Origin: an uncultured Collinsella sp. | Lineage (GTDB): Bacteria > Actinomycetota > Coriobacteriia > Coriobacteriales > Coriobacteriaceae | Length of the DNA stretch: 64,000 bases | Direction: 5' to 3' | NCBI GenBank assembly: GCA_958435545.1 | Contig: CAUBGU010000001.1 | Span: 1 to 64,000 of the forward strand | Shown: positions 1 through 8,032 of the stretch, piece after piece | Numbering within the stretch: position 1 is the stretch's first letter | How the letters are laid out: the number at the start of each line of letters is the position of its first letter | The notes under the pieces: generated by a model | Databases searched by the model: none | What the model saw: the letters and a program-made list of their open reading frames with translations, nothing else | What the model was told of the DNA's origin: nothing | Made by a program: the position numbers and the translations under genes

Positions 1-2
1 GT

Positions 3-179
3 ACCATTCGCGCCGTGGCAGCAACCAAGGAAGAAGCTGAGCGCCTGGACACCAAGCCTGGCTCTCCCCTGCTCGAGCTCGCCCAGATTGGCTTTTTGGA
101 CAGCGGCGCCGCCTTTGAGTATTCGATCTCGCGCAACGTTGGCGACCGCTTTGAGTTGCACAACGTAACGTTGGCATAG
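3..179 (+). CDS. GntR-family regulator, C-terminal UTRA fragment (partial)
   Basis: The frame is open from the left edge to a TAG at 177-179; the 5' part lies outside the window. The visible 58 residues read like the end of a UTRA effector-binding domain: a PLLELAQIGF strand followed by AFEYSISRNVGDRFEL, close to the usual family ending in which a beta hairpin carries an E-Y/F-S pattern and a conserved R. GntR/HutC-family UTRA domains bind small molecules, often sugar phosphates, and control adjacent metabolic genes. manA follows 73 bp downstream on the same strand, so a link to sugar metabolism is possible but inferred. Confidence 0.7.
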   Translation, partial: TIRAVAATKEEAERLDTKPGSPLLELAQIGFLDSGAAFEYSISRNVGDRFELHNVTLA

Positions 180-252
180 GTTTTTGTAGTCATGCGGGCG
201 CTCGCTTTGAGCTGTTTTGTGCAGCGCCCGCGCAACACAATGGGGTATGAAT

Positions 253-1185
253 ATGTCCGATTTGATTAAACTGACGCCGATCTTCCACGAGAAGATCTGG
301 GGCGGCCGCCAGCTCGAAACCGTATTTGGCTACGACATTCCCGAGGGTCCCATCGGTGAGTGCTGGGCCATCTCGGCCCATCCCAACGGTGACTGCCAGA
401 TTGCGGAGGGCCCGTATGCCGGCCACACGCTTTCATGGCTGTGGGCCGAGCACCGCGAGCTCTTTGGCAATTGCGAGGGCAAGGAGTTCCCGCTGCTCAT
501 TAAGATTCTGGATGCCAAGGACGACCTTTCGATCCAGATTCATCCCAACGACGAGTACGCCGCCGAGCACGAGAACGGCAGCCTGGGTAAAACCGAGTGT
601 TGGTACGTGCTGGATTGCGAGCCCGGCGCCACGATCATCGTCGGCCAGCGTGCTAAAGACCGCGCAGAAGCCGCACAGATGATCAAGGACGGCCGCTGGG
701 ACAACATGCTCAACGTACTGCCGATCCACAAGGGCGACTTTTTCCAGATTGATTCCGGTACCGTTCACGCCATCAAGGCCGGCACGCTCATTTTGGAAAC
801 GCAGCAGTCGTGCGACGTGACGTATCGCCTGTACGATTACGACCGCCCCGGCACCGACGGCAAACTGCGTCCCCTGCACATTGAGCAGAGCCTCGACTGC
901 ATAAACTTTGACGCTCAGGCTCCGACCGACGGCACGGTGACCGCGCCCGAGGTGGATGGCGTGACCGAGCTCGAGTCTGGCTCCCACTACACCGTCGATC
1001 GCGTGCGCGTCGACGGCAGCAAGACCCTCGACCAGCGCTGGCCCTTCATGTGCCTGTCAGTCATCGACGGGGAAGGCATCGTCTGCGGCGACCCCGTCCA
1101 CAAGGGAAGCCACCTGCTGGCCCCGAGCACCGTCAGCTCCATCGACCTCGAAGGCAAGATGGAACTGATCATCAGCCACCTGTAG
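253..1185 (+). CDS. manA: Mannose-6-phosphate isomerase, class I (cupin)
   Basis: Converts mannose-6-phosphate and fructose-6-phosphate, feeding mannose into glycolysis or supplying mannose-6-phosphate for glycans. The 310-residue product has the short bacterial ManA architecture: FHEKIWGGRQL near the N terminus, the metal-binding IQIHPND around residue 97, a conserved GKTECWYVL segment, and a second cupin motif SGTVHAIKAGTLILETQQ around 170-190. The start at 253 is chosen over 247 and 217 because GGGG at 242-245 is correctly spaced for 253 and too close to 247. A UTRA-type regulator lies upstream. A long palindrome begins 17 nt after the stop. Confidence 0.9.
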   Translation: MSDLIKLTPIFHEKIWGGRQLETVFGYDIPEGPIGECWAISAHPNGDCQIAEGPYAGHTLSWLWAEHRELFGNCEGKEFPLLIKILDAKDDLSIQIHPNDEYAAEHENGSLGKTECWYVLDCEPGATIIVGQRAKDRAEAAQMIKDGRWDNMLNVLPIHKGDFFQIDSGTVHAIKAGTLILETQQSCDVTYRLYDYDRPGTDGKLRPLHIEQSLDCINFDAQAPTDGTVTAPEVDGVTELESGSHYTVDRVRVDGSKTLDQRWPFMCLSVIDGEGIVCGDPVHKGSHLLAPSTVSSIDLEGKMELIISHL

Positions 1186-1202
1186 GTCACCGGTCCCCAA
1201 GC

Positions 1203-1335
1203 GCTCGTCGGGACGGGGCGCGGGGGTTTGGTCGCCTGCTCGGACAGTCCTGCTCGCACGGAGAGCACATTAAGTGCTCTCCGGCTCGTGCGGAACTCGC
1301 GATCGACCAAACCCCCGCGCCCCGTCCCGACGAGC
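1203..1335 (+). repeat. Long palindromic post-gene element, copy A
   Basis: Two perfect 32-bp inverted arms (1203-1234 and 1304-1335) enclose a 69-nt core. The core contains a smaller hairpin, GGAGAGCAC-ATTAA-GTGCTCTCC (about 1260-1282), flanked by conserved blocks starting CCTGCTCGG and ending GAACTCGCGAT. Copy B at 3441-3570 has the same core in the opposite orientation, but its outer arms are unrelated in sequence. The element begins 17 nt after the manA stop. A run of U does not follow it, so it is not a canonical intrinsic terminator. Function unknown; an mRNA 3'-end or structure-dependent mobile element is possible. Confidence 0.85.
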
Positions 1336-1368
1336 CTCTGGCTAGTTACGACAATCAAAAAGCAACAA

Positions 1369-1402
1369 GGGGCTCCCCCGCTCATCAAACGGGAGAGCCC
1401 CT
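1369..1402 (-). terminator. Intrinsic terminator of the nucleotidyltransferase/HTH operon
   Basis: A hairpin with arms AGGGGCTCCCCC and GGGAGAGCCCCT is followed, on the minus strand, by a T-rich stretch ending in TTTTTG. It lies 26 bp past the stop of the 1428-2195 gene. A nearly identical hairpin sits in the same orientation at 3320-3349, so the two are direct repeats flanking the gene pair. Confidence 0.7.
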
Positions 1403-1427
1403 CGCCATACATAACGAATCAAGGTGC

Positions 1428-2195
1428 CTATAGGTAGACCTTTTCGAGAAACGATAATGTGTCCTGAAGACGTGCTCTCTCTTTACGATCGGTCTGCCGA
1501 TTTACATAAGAAGAAAAGTCCGCAAAGAAGTCTCCGGCATCAGCCCTCATTTGCTCTATTAGCTCCAAGCGAGCCGAAGGCGGCAACAAACCCGCAAGTC
1601 GAACAATATCCGAGCGATGCTTTCGTCGATCTTTATCGTTGCAATGGCGCCCTTCTTCATAGCTCCTATTGATATCAATGTGTGCACGCATCTTGAGGGG
1701 AATGATATGGAGCGCATCGAGCAACGTAATGCCCTCTACGTTCGTTGCGTTGTCGCGAATAAATTCGTAGTAGCCATCGTCGAGAATAATTGCCGAAAGA
1801 CTTGATACGGCCCCGTCAAAGGAAAGAGGTGCCACTTCGCTCGTTTCATCTTCGAGCACAAAATCAGGATGTCGGGCAAATAGCTCAATTTGGCCGGGAT
1901 AGTCTAGGACTTGCCTTGATCCTTCGGGCAAACAGAACCGATAGTAAGTGCACCTTCCATCGCCGACCTTTCCAGTCTCATATCCGGCAGCTTTGATAAA
2001 TGCCCACAATGCAGTGGCGAATTCAACGCCTTTCCCATCAACAATTACGACGACATCCAAGTCTTCAGTAGCTCTAAACGAATCGCCCTCATTGTCAAAT
2101 AGAACGCTGCAGGCCCCTCCACCAATAAGGACGTAACCGCCTTTACAGCCGCTCATGGCATCGGCAAATCGCTCTATTCCCCTCACTTTTGACAT
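1428..2195 (-). CDS. Nucleotidyltransferase-fold protein, probable toxin of a type IV-like TA pair
   Basis: The 255-residue product shows the minimal nucleotidyltransferase signature near its N terminus: YVLIGGGACSVLF followed by ATEDLDVVVIV, which matches the hG[G/S]...D-x-D pattern of AbiEii/MNT-type enzymes. A helical C-terminal half follows. I chose ATG at 2195 because the upstream part of the open frame (to 2291) overlaps the partner gene and is unlike protein. The gene overlaps the end of the HTH gene by 13 bp, indicating translational coupling. By analogy to AbiE this subunit would transfer nucleotides to an RNA or protein target, kept in check by its partner. That role is inferred; the sequence is not a close AbiEii match like the one at 53 kb. 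Confidence 0.6.
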   Translation of the reverse strand: MSKVRGIERFADAMSGCKGGYVLIGGGACSVLFDNEGDSFRATEDLDVVVIVDGKGVEFATALWAFIKAAGYETGKVGDGRCTYYRFCLPEGSRQVLDYPGQIELFARHPDFVLEDETSEVAPLSFDGAVSSLSAIILDDGYYEFIRDNATNVEGITLLDALHIIPLKMRAHIDINRSYEEGRHCNDKDRRKHRSDIVRLAGLLPPSARLELIEQMRADAGDFFADFSSYVNRQTDRKERARLQDTLSFLEKVYL

Positions 2196-3205
2196 ATCGT
2201 CCTCCTGAGCTGTTCGACCGCGTCGAGCAGACGATCTTCTTTGTAATCTGCTTTTGCGCAAGCAACGTATAAGGAAAACGGGTCGACACACTGCAAACCA
2301 GTCGCGTCAAAACTAATATCGGACGGCGCGTCCACGGGATACGACCAGACCTCAATCACAACTGCCGCCGGTTCGTACCACTGAGCCTCCAGCCATCTGT
2401 CGCCCATATGCTCTTTCAAGGCCTCTAGCTGATATTTTTCGAGAGCAATGGTTGGAGCAGAGTCTTCATGGGCAAGGTCGGACATATAGCTAAGGGCAGA
2501 CACACCGGAAAGCAGCGCATCAACGGCACGTAGCTCTGTTCTCTCGATAACCTTCTTGAGCCGGATTCGCTCTAAAACTGGCGTGCGAAGATAGTCCTCA
2601 AACCCATCTAGCAACGTCTCGGTCGACAGCCCGGCGTCACACAATATACGCTTTTTGCCGTCCCGCATAATCAACCCAGGAGCTATAGCGGCGATTTCCG
2701 AAAGATAGCCGCTGACGCTTGCCGCGCTTTTGCCACACAGACGCGCTAGGTCGCCGGCGGAGCAGTCAACCCATCGTCCCGCAATGAGATTTAGGACGAT
2801 TCGTTGAGATTGGGACGAAAGCGGAGCAGCGGGAGAAGCACCCAGCACTTCATCGGAAATAACGGCTCCGATAAACGGCAGGAACGCATTTCGCTCATCT
2901 CGGATATATGCGATTCCCTCCGAAGAAAGCGCGCGCATAAAACCTAAATCCATAGCATCCCAGCAAATTGCCACCGGACGAGCATCTAACGTAAGCACTG
3001 CATTGACGAGATTTCGCGCCGAAATGACACTGGGCGGTTCTTTAGGTTCCGCAACAATAAAACGGCCCTGCTCAGACATGCCAAGCCGTGCCAAGCGAAG
3101 CGAATACCGTTCAAGATACATGCGAGGAATCTGCATCTCAACTGGCTCCGGGTCGATGGCGAGCTCTAAAGAGAAGAGTCTTTTTGGGAGACAATTTAGC
3201 AGCAT
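2183..3205 (-). CDS. Winged-HTH protein paired with the nucleotidyltransferase (antitoxin/regulator-like)
   Basis: The 340-residue protein has a helix-turn-helix around residues 180-215 (AGDLARLCGKSAASVSGYLSEI followed by a wing RDGKKRIL) between two larger domains I do not recognise. The C-terminal part (LEAQWYEPAAVVIEVWSYPVD) resembles the sensor halves of AbiEi-like or MarR-like proteins only loosely. ATG at 3205 is preferred over the in-frame TTG at 3211 (AAAGGG lies upstream). A good promoter with an inverted repeat over the -10 lies directly upstream, which fits autoregulation. It is the first gene of a two-gene operon with the nucleotidyltransferase. Confidence 0.55.
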   Translation of the reverse strand: MLLNCLPKRLFSLELAIDPEPVEMQIPRMYLERYSLRLARLGMSEQGRFIVAEPKEPPSVISARNLVNAVLTLDARPVAICWDAMDLGFMRALSSEGIAYIRDERNAFLPFIGAVISDEVLGASPAAPLSSQSQRIVLNLIAGRWVDCSAGDLARLCGKSAASVSGYLSEIAAIAPGLIMRDGKKRILCDAGLSTETLLDGFEDYLRTPVLERIRLKKVIERTELRAVDALLSGVSALSYMSDLAHEDSAPTIALEKYQLEALKEHMGDRWLEAQWYEPAAVVIEVWSYPVDAPSDISFDATGLQCVDPFSLYVACAKADYKEDRLLDAVEQLRRTICQK

Positions 3206-3222
3206 GTCCAATCACCCTTTTC

Positions 3223-3280
3223 ATTTCAGTTACATTTTAGTATCTATCTGAAATTATACTGAATCGTATAAAACGCTCAA
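3223..3280 (-). promoter_or_regulatory. Promoter and operator-like inverted repeat of the HTH/nucleotidyltransferase operon
   Basis: On the minus strand TTGAGC (3275-3280) and TATAAT (3253-3258) are separated by 16 bp. The heptamers ATTTCAG (3223-3229) and CTGAAAT (3248-3254) form an inverted repeat that overlaps the -10 and the start of the transcript, a classic position for a repressor site. The first gene starts at 3205. Confidence 0.65.
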
Positions 3281-3319
3281 TCCCTAAAGTCATAAGAAAC
3301 AATCCAAACGCAATAAAGA

Positions 3320-3349
3320 GGCTCCCCCGCTCATCAAATGGGAGAGCCC
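3320..3349 (-). terminator. Terminator hairpin, second copy of the 1369-1402 repeat
   Basis: The hairpin GGCTCCCCC...GGGAGAGCC is identical over most of its length, including the loop CTCATCAAA, to the one at 1369-1402, and has the same orientation. A T-rich tail follows on the minus strand. It is placed to end transcription coming from pcrA and the palindrome at 3441-3570. Confidence 0.6.
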
Positions 3350-3440
3350 CTACTCACATCTATTTTTCTATCAGCCCACCCGGCTCTCCAGATCAAAAAG
3401 CGAACGAGAAAAGCGACGTTCGTCCAGCAACGTTACCCAA

Positions 3441-3570
3441 GGACCTGGGCGGGCGTATGGGGCAACATCGATCGCGAGTTCCGCACGCAAAGGAGGCCAC
3501 TTAATGTGGCCTCCGTCTTGCGCAGGACTGCCCGAGCAGGCGATGTTGCCCCATACGCCCGCCCAGGTCC
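3441..3570 (-). repeat. Long palindromic post-gene element, copy B
   Basis: Perfect 30-bp inverted arms (3441-3470 and 3541-3570) enclose a 70-nt core that matches the reverse complement of the copy A core: ATCGCGAGTTCCGCACG at one edge and CAGGACTGCCCGAGCAGG at the other. The inner hairpin differs by compensatory changes (GGAGGCCAC/GTGGCCTCC here, GGAGAGCAC/GTGCTCTCC in copy A) and keeps the loop. Relative to transcription it lies 7 nt after the pcrA stop, as copy A follows manA. The arms have no similarity to the copy A arms. Confidence 0.85.
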
Positions 3571-3577
3571 GCCGGGA

Positions 3578-6478
3578 TCACGACAGCTTGACGATCGGAG
3601 CAAAGCCCTTCATCAGCTTTTTGGTCTGGCCGGTTTTTTCGAACTGGACCTCGATCATGTCTCCGGTGACCGAGATCACGGTACCCGTGCCAAAGGTCTT
3701 GTGGCTCACGGTATCGCCCGCGGCAAAGTCCTGCGACGCGCTGGCGCGATCAACCTTGCGCTCCACCGTCGGGGACACCTTGGACGAGGGCTTTTTGGCT
3801 CGCGGTGTGCCCGAGCCAAAGGTCGAGGCAACACGGCCAGCGTCGGGCGAGACCCCACGATGGCGCTCGGTCCCGTAACTGCTGCCACCAAAGAAATCGT
3901 CAAAGCTCGATCCGCCACGCGAACCGGAACCGCCGGTCGAGCGCGTATGCGAACCAAATACCTTGCCGCCATACATATCCGAACCCATGCCCGAGCCAAA
4001 GGTGCCGTGACGGTCGCCGCGCTTCTCCCAACCCGTGCCTTCAAAACCGGCAGAACCGATACCGCTAAACTCGATATCCTCAAACGGAATCTCGTTGAGG
4101 AAGCGCGAGCGCGGGTTGGCAGAGGTCGAGCCGTAGGTGCGACGCGTGGCCGCATAGGTCAGGAACAGGCGCTTACGGGCACGCGTGATGGCGACGTAGG
4201 CCAGGCGACGCTCCTCCTCGAGCTTGCCCGGGTCATCGCTGCCGCCAAAGTCGTGCACGTGCGGGAAGATGCCCTCCTCCATGCCGGCCACGAACACTGC
4301 CGGGAACTCCAGGCCCTTGGCGGAGTGGATGGTCATCATGGTGATGGCATGCGTCTCGCCGGCCAGGGAATCCAAGTCAGAGCGCAGGGCCAGCCACTCC
4401 ATGAGTGCCGGCAGCGCTTTACAGGTGAGCGGGCCGTAGGTGCGCTCGATCTCGTCGGCATGTACGACACCCGCCGGCATCTCCGTCGGCGCGGCATACG
4501 CGTTGCCCGCGATGGCGGCGGCCAGGGCATCCTGCGGCGAGAGCGCCGGGGCGGCTAGGCTATCGAGCGGATTGGAACCTGCAGCATCGCGCGCGCCGAC
4601 GAGTGCCTCAAACGAGGATGCCGGGGCGGACGGTCCCGGTTTGGGCGCGGGCGCGCTCACCACGACGGGCTCGGGCTCGGCGCCGGCAGGCACGTCGGCA
4701 ACACCGGCTGCGCGCAGCTCTTCTAAGCTCTCGAGCGTGCCCTCGATATCCTCGTGCGTTTCCTCAAATTCGGCAGCGACGCCCAGAAATTCCTGGATAT
4801 TCTCGGCACGGCTCTCGGACTCCATGGTGCCCTCGGCGCGAAACGCCTGCAGCAGGCCCGTCTTATCGACAATCATCTCGACAACGTCCTTGAGCTCGCC
4901 GTCCATGCGGCGGCCCTCGCGCACCAGCGAGACAAAGCTCGACAGGCCGTTGCGCACCTTGGCGCTAAACATGCCGGTTTCGGCGCACGCGATCTCGCAA
5001 GCCTGGAAGAACGAGCAACGGTTGTCGCGCGCCAGCTGCTCGATCTTTTGGATCGAGGTGGAGCCGATGCCACGGCGCGGTGTGTTGATGACGCGCTTGA
5101 CGCTCATCTCGTCGGCCGGGTTCACGATCATCTTAAGGTAGGCCATGACGTCGCGGATCTCGGCACGGTCGAAGAATCGCGTGCCGCCCACGATCTTGTA
5201 GGGCACGCCCGCGCGCAGGAACATATCTTCGAGGATACGCGACTGGGCGTTGGTGCGATAGAACACGGCGATATCGTCATAGCTCGTGCCTTTGGCATGC
5301 AGCTTCTCGATCTCGCCGGCAATCCAGCGGCCCTCGTCGCGCTCATCGCTTGCCTGGAAGGCCTGGATCTTCTCGCCATCGCCCTCGGCCGTAAACAGGC
5401 GCTTGTCCTTGCGCTGCGAGTTGTGGCGCACCACGGCGTTGGCGGCGCTCAGGATATGGCCCGTGGAGCGGTAGTTCTGCTCCAGCTTAACGGTCTTGCA
5501 GTTTTTAAAGTCCTGCTCAAAGTCCAGGATGTTGGTGATGTCGGCGCCACGCCAGCTATAAATGGACTGGTCATCGTCGCCCACGACCATGAGGTTTTGG
5601 TACTTGGCGGCCAGCAGGTTGGCGATTTCGTACTGGACGTGGTTGGTGTCCTGATACTCGTCGACGCTAATGTAGCGGAAGCGCTCTTGGTACTTATCGA
5701 GCACCTCGGGGCGGGTGCGCAGCAGCTCGAGCGCGCGCACGAGCAGGTCGTCGAAGTCCATCGCATTGGCGGCGCGCAGGCGGCGTTCCAGCTCCAGGTA
5801 GACTTGCGCGGCCTTTTTGTCGTTGGGGCTATCGGCGCTCTTGAGCATGTCCTCGGGGCCGATCATGGCGTTTTTGGCCGAGCTGATCTTGCTGCGGATC
5901 ATGTTGATGGGGAACTGCTTTTGCTCGATGCCGAGCGCCTGCATAATGTCACGCACCATGCGCTTTGAGTCATCGTCATCGTAGATGGTGAACTGACCGG
6001 TATAACCCAGCAGGTCGGCGTCCTCACGCAGCATGCGCACGCACATGGCATGGAAGGTGCACACCCACATGCCGCGGGTGCCGCTGGGAATGAGCGCCGC
6101 CAGACGCTCGCGCATCTCTGCCGCGGCCTTGTTGGTAAACGTAATGGCAAGAACCTGCCAAGGCTTAACACCCAGGTCGCCGAGCATATGTGCGATGCGG
6201 AAGGTCAAGACGCGGGTCTTGCCCGAGCCGGCGCCGGCGAGCACCAGCAACGGGCCCTCGGTGGACAGGACCGCCTCGCGCTGGGCGGGATTAAGGCTGT
6301 CGATGTCGACGAGCGGCTTGGCGGGCTTGGGCGCCGGCGCGGGAGCGTCGTAGATGTCGAGCGGAACGAGCTCGGGCTCCGGCGCAGCGGGGGCGGTGTA
6401 TGTATCGAGCGGCACGGGTTCCGGCGTGGGCGGCACGGGTACCGCGGCGTTCTTTTCCCAGGGCAAGGGCTGGGTCAT
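3578..6478 (-). CDS. pcrA: UvrD/PcrA-type ATP-dependent DNA helicase
   Basis: SF1A 3'-5' helicase acting in repair and plasmid/replication-fork processing. Motifs are in order: Q motif LNPAQREAV, Walker A GPLLVLAGAGSGKTRVL, TFTNKAAAEMRERL (Ia), VDEYQDTNHVQYE (II), VGDDDQSIYSWRGAD (III), LEQNYRST (IV), MTIHSAKGLEFPAVFVAGMEEGIFP (V) and EERRLAYVAITRARKRLFL (VI). The C terminus has the Tudor-like PcrA tail GDTVSHKTFGTGTVISV. At 966 residues it is about 200 longer than typical: there is a Pro/Ala-rich N-terminal extension with PLDTY/PLDIYDAP repeats and an Ala/Pro-rich insertion around residues 590-680. GAGGAG upstream supports ATG 6478 over the longer frame. Confidence 0.95.
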   Translation of the reverse strand: MTQPLPWEKNAAVPVPPTPEPVPLDTYTAPAAPEPELVPLDIYDAPAPAPKPAKPLVDIDSLNPAQREAVLSTEGPLLVLAGAGSGKTRVLTFRIAHMLGDLGVKPWQVLAITFTNKAAAEMRERLAALIPSGTRGMWVCTFHAMCVRMLREDADLLGYTGQFTIYDDDDSKRMVRDIMQALGIEQKQFPINMIRSKISSAKNAMIGPEDMLKSADSPNDKKAAQVYLELERRLRAANAMDFDDLLVRALELLRTRPEVLDKYQERFRYISVDEYQDTNHVQYEIANLLAAKYQNLMVVGDDDQSIYSWRGADITNILDFEQDFKNCKTVKLEQNYRSTGHILSAANAVVRHNSQRKDKRLFTAEGDGEKIQAFQASDERDEGRWIAGEIEKLHAKGTSYDDIAVFYRTNAQSRILEDMFLRAGVPYKIVGGTRFFDRAEIRDVMAYLKMIVNPADEMSVKRVINTPRRGIGSTSIQKIEQLARDNRCSFFQACEIACAETGMFSAKVRNGLSSFVSLVREGRRMDGELKDVVEMIVDKTGLLQAFRAEGTMESESRAENIQEFLGVAAEFEETHEDIEGTLESLEELRAAGVADVPAGAEPEPVVVSAPAPKPGPSAPASSFEALVGARDAAGSNPLDSLAAPALSPQDALAAAIAGNAYAAPTEMPAGVVHADEIERTYGPLTCKALPALMEWLALRSDLDSLAGETHAITMMTIHSAKGLEFPAVFVAGMEEGIFPHVHDFGGSDDPGKLEEERRLAYVAITRARKRLFLTYAATRRTYGSTSANPRSRFLNEIPFEDIEFSGIGSAGFEGTGWEKRGDRHGTFGSGMGSDMYGGKVFGSHTRSTGGSGSRGGSSFDDFFGGSSYGTERHRGVSPDAGRVASTFGSGTPRAKKPSSKVSPTVERKVDRASASQDFAAGDTVSHKTFGTGTVISVTGDMIEVQFEKTGQTKKLMKGFAPIVKLS

Positions 6479-6810
6479 GGGCGACTCCTCATCTGACGGA
6501 CGGCGCGCCTGCGGGCGGCGCCATAGTTTGAGCCGTACCAGTATACCGAGCCGCGCGGACACCGACGCAAATCACACCACGACTCCGTCCGCCACAATCG
6601 GGCCCGCCCAGCGGATTTGGCGCAATGGGGTCAGGTTACTTTGCACCAATCTATTGGCAATCACGAAACCGCCGATGTCATGGCAGCAGCAGCGAGCGGC
6701 GGCCAGGGCGAACAAATTGGCATGAAAAGAGGGCGGCATAGACCTTTTGGTCATGCCACCCCCTTTGAATGACAAGTTGTCGCTCTGGTCGCCGCGCAGC
6801 GTCAACCAAG
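6479..6810. other. Intergenic region between uppP and pcrA with a possible repeat relic
   Basis: I find no convincing gene here. Positions 6627-6646 read GGGGTCAGGTTACTTTGCAC, a phrase of the kind seen at edges of IS200-like/REP-associated sequences; that resemblance is from memory and weak. A terminator hairpin for uppP lies at 6735-6757. Confidence 0.35.
6735..6757 (-). terminator. Putative terminator of uppP
   Basis: The hairpin GGCATAGACC-TTTT-GGTCATGCC lies 54 bp beyond the uppP stop, and a CTCTTTTC tract follows on the minus strand. Confidence 0.45.
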
Positions 6811-7785
6811 TTACAGGCCGAGCATAGGCTCCAGGACAAAGAAGTACGCGAGCACCACGATGCCCAGGATGATGCGATAGACGCCGAAGCACTTGAAGTC
6901 GTGACGGCGGACGAAGCCCATAAGCCACTTGATGGCAATGAGCGACACCACAAAGGCGACGATGCAGCCCACGCCCAGGATGGCGATCTCGTTGGTGCCG
7001 AAAGTACCGCCCTTAATAAAGTACTTGACCAGCTTGAGCGCGCTCGCGCCAAACATGACGGGAATGGCCAGGAAGAACGTAAACTTGGACGCCACCGAAC
7101 GCGTGCAGCCCAAAAGCAGGCCGCCGATGATCGTGGAGCCGGAGCGCGATGTGCCCGGAATCAGCGAAAGCACCTGGAAGCAACCGATACCCAGCGCGGT
7201 CTTCCAGCTCAGATCCTCGAGCGTAGTGATGGAGCCAAAGTCCAAGCTATCGTCATCGTCTGCGGCGGCAGTCGCAGCGGGCGCGGCAAAATGCGCACCG
7301 GCGGGACGTCCGCCCGCCACCACAGCACGCGAACCAAACGAACCGGCAAGAGCAGCCTGGTCGCGCTTGTTCGCGCGCCAGTTCTCGATCACGATAAACA
7401 GCACGCCGTACACAATGAGCGCCAGCGCCACGACGGGAGCATTGTAGAAATGCTCCTCCATCCAGTCGTTGAGCGGCAGGCCGATCGCCGCGGCGGGAAT
7501 GCAGCCGAGCACAATCTTGCCCCACAGCACCCAGGTGTCGCGACGGCCCTCCTTGCCCTTGCTGGGCGAGAACGGATTGAGCTCATGGAAGAACAGCACA
7601 CAGACGGCCAGAATGGCGCCGAGCTGAATCACGACCAGGAACATATTCCAGAACGTCTCGCTCACGTTCATCTTGACGAACTCGTCCACCAAGATCATGT
7701 GACCGGTCGACGAAACAGGCAGCCATTCGGTGATGCCCTCGACCAGGCCCATGAAGGCAGATTTTAGAAGCTCGATGATATCCAA
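6811..7785 (-). CDS. uppP: Undecaprenyl-diphosphatase (BacA/UppP family)
   Basis: Integral membrane enzyme that recycles undecaprenyl pyrophosphate to the monophosphate carrier for peptidoglycan synthesis; it also confers bacitracin tolerance. Signatures: EGITEWLPVSSTGHM near the N terminus and PGTSRSGSTIIGGLLLG in the second half, with about eight membrane helices. The start is taken as TTG at 7785, because GAGGGGG is correctly spaced before it and the product then begins MDIIELLK, the family consensus. A GTG at 7806 lacks a good ribosome site. The protein is about 50 residues longer than usual because of an Ala/Asp-rich loop (AAPAATAAADDDDS) between helices around residues 145-195. Confidence 0.93.
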   Translation of the reverse strand: MDIIELLKSAFMGLVEGITEWLPVSSTGHMILVDEFVKMNVSETFWNMFLVVIQLGAILAVCVLFFHELNPFSPSKGKEGRRDTWVLWGKIVLGCIPAAAIGLPLNDWMEEHFYNAPVVALALIVYGVLFIVIENWRANKRDQAALAGSFGSRAVVAGGRPAGAHFAAPAATAAADDDDSLDFGSITTLEDLSWKTALGIGCFQVLSLIPGTSRSGSTIIGGLLLGCTRSVASKFTFFLAIPVMFGASALKLVKYFIKGGTFGTNEIAILGVGCIVAFVVSLIAIKWLMGFVRRHDFKCFGVYRIILGIVVLAYFFVLEPMLGL

Positions 7786-8032
7786 AGGGACCCCCTCGTT
7801 AGACACCCGCCGATATTGTTCTGCGGACGGTGCGGGCGATGTCCCATTATCAACCGTTCGGGCGCGTCTGCGCCCACCCTTACCAAAAAACTCGTCCGTT
7901 CACAGAATTGCGAGCGGTCAAACCCAAATCCTTGGGTATAACTGCAACAAGATAAAGTGTTCGGCGGCCAACGCGCCCGCGCCCGCCCGATGCACGAGCC
8001 CCGCGCCCGTGCGATAGACCAAGGAGGAAACC

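Noticed and set aside
3338..4558. Long plus-strand open frame opposite pcrA
   Set aside because: It is the antisense of a clear helicase, has Arg/Ala/Gly-rich nonsense-like composition and no ribosome site.
4754..5968. Second long plus-strand frame opposite pcrA
   Set aside because: Shadow frame produced by GC-rich codons of the helicase.
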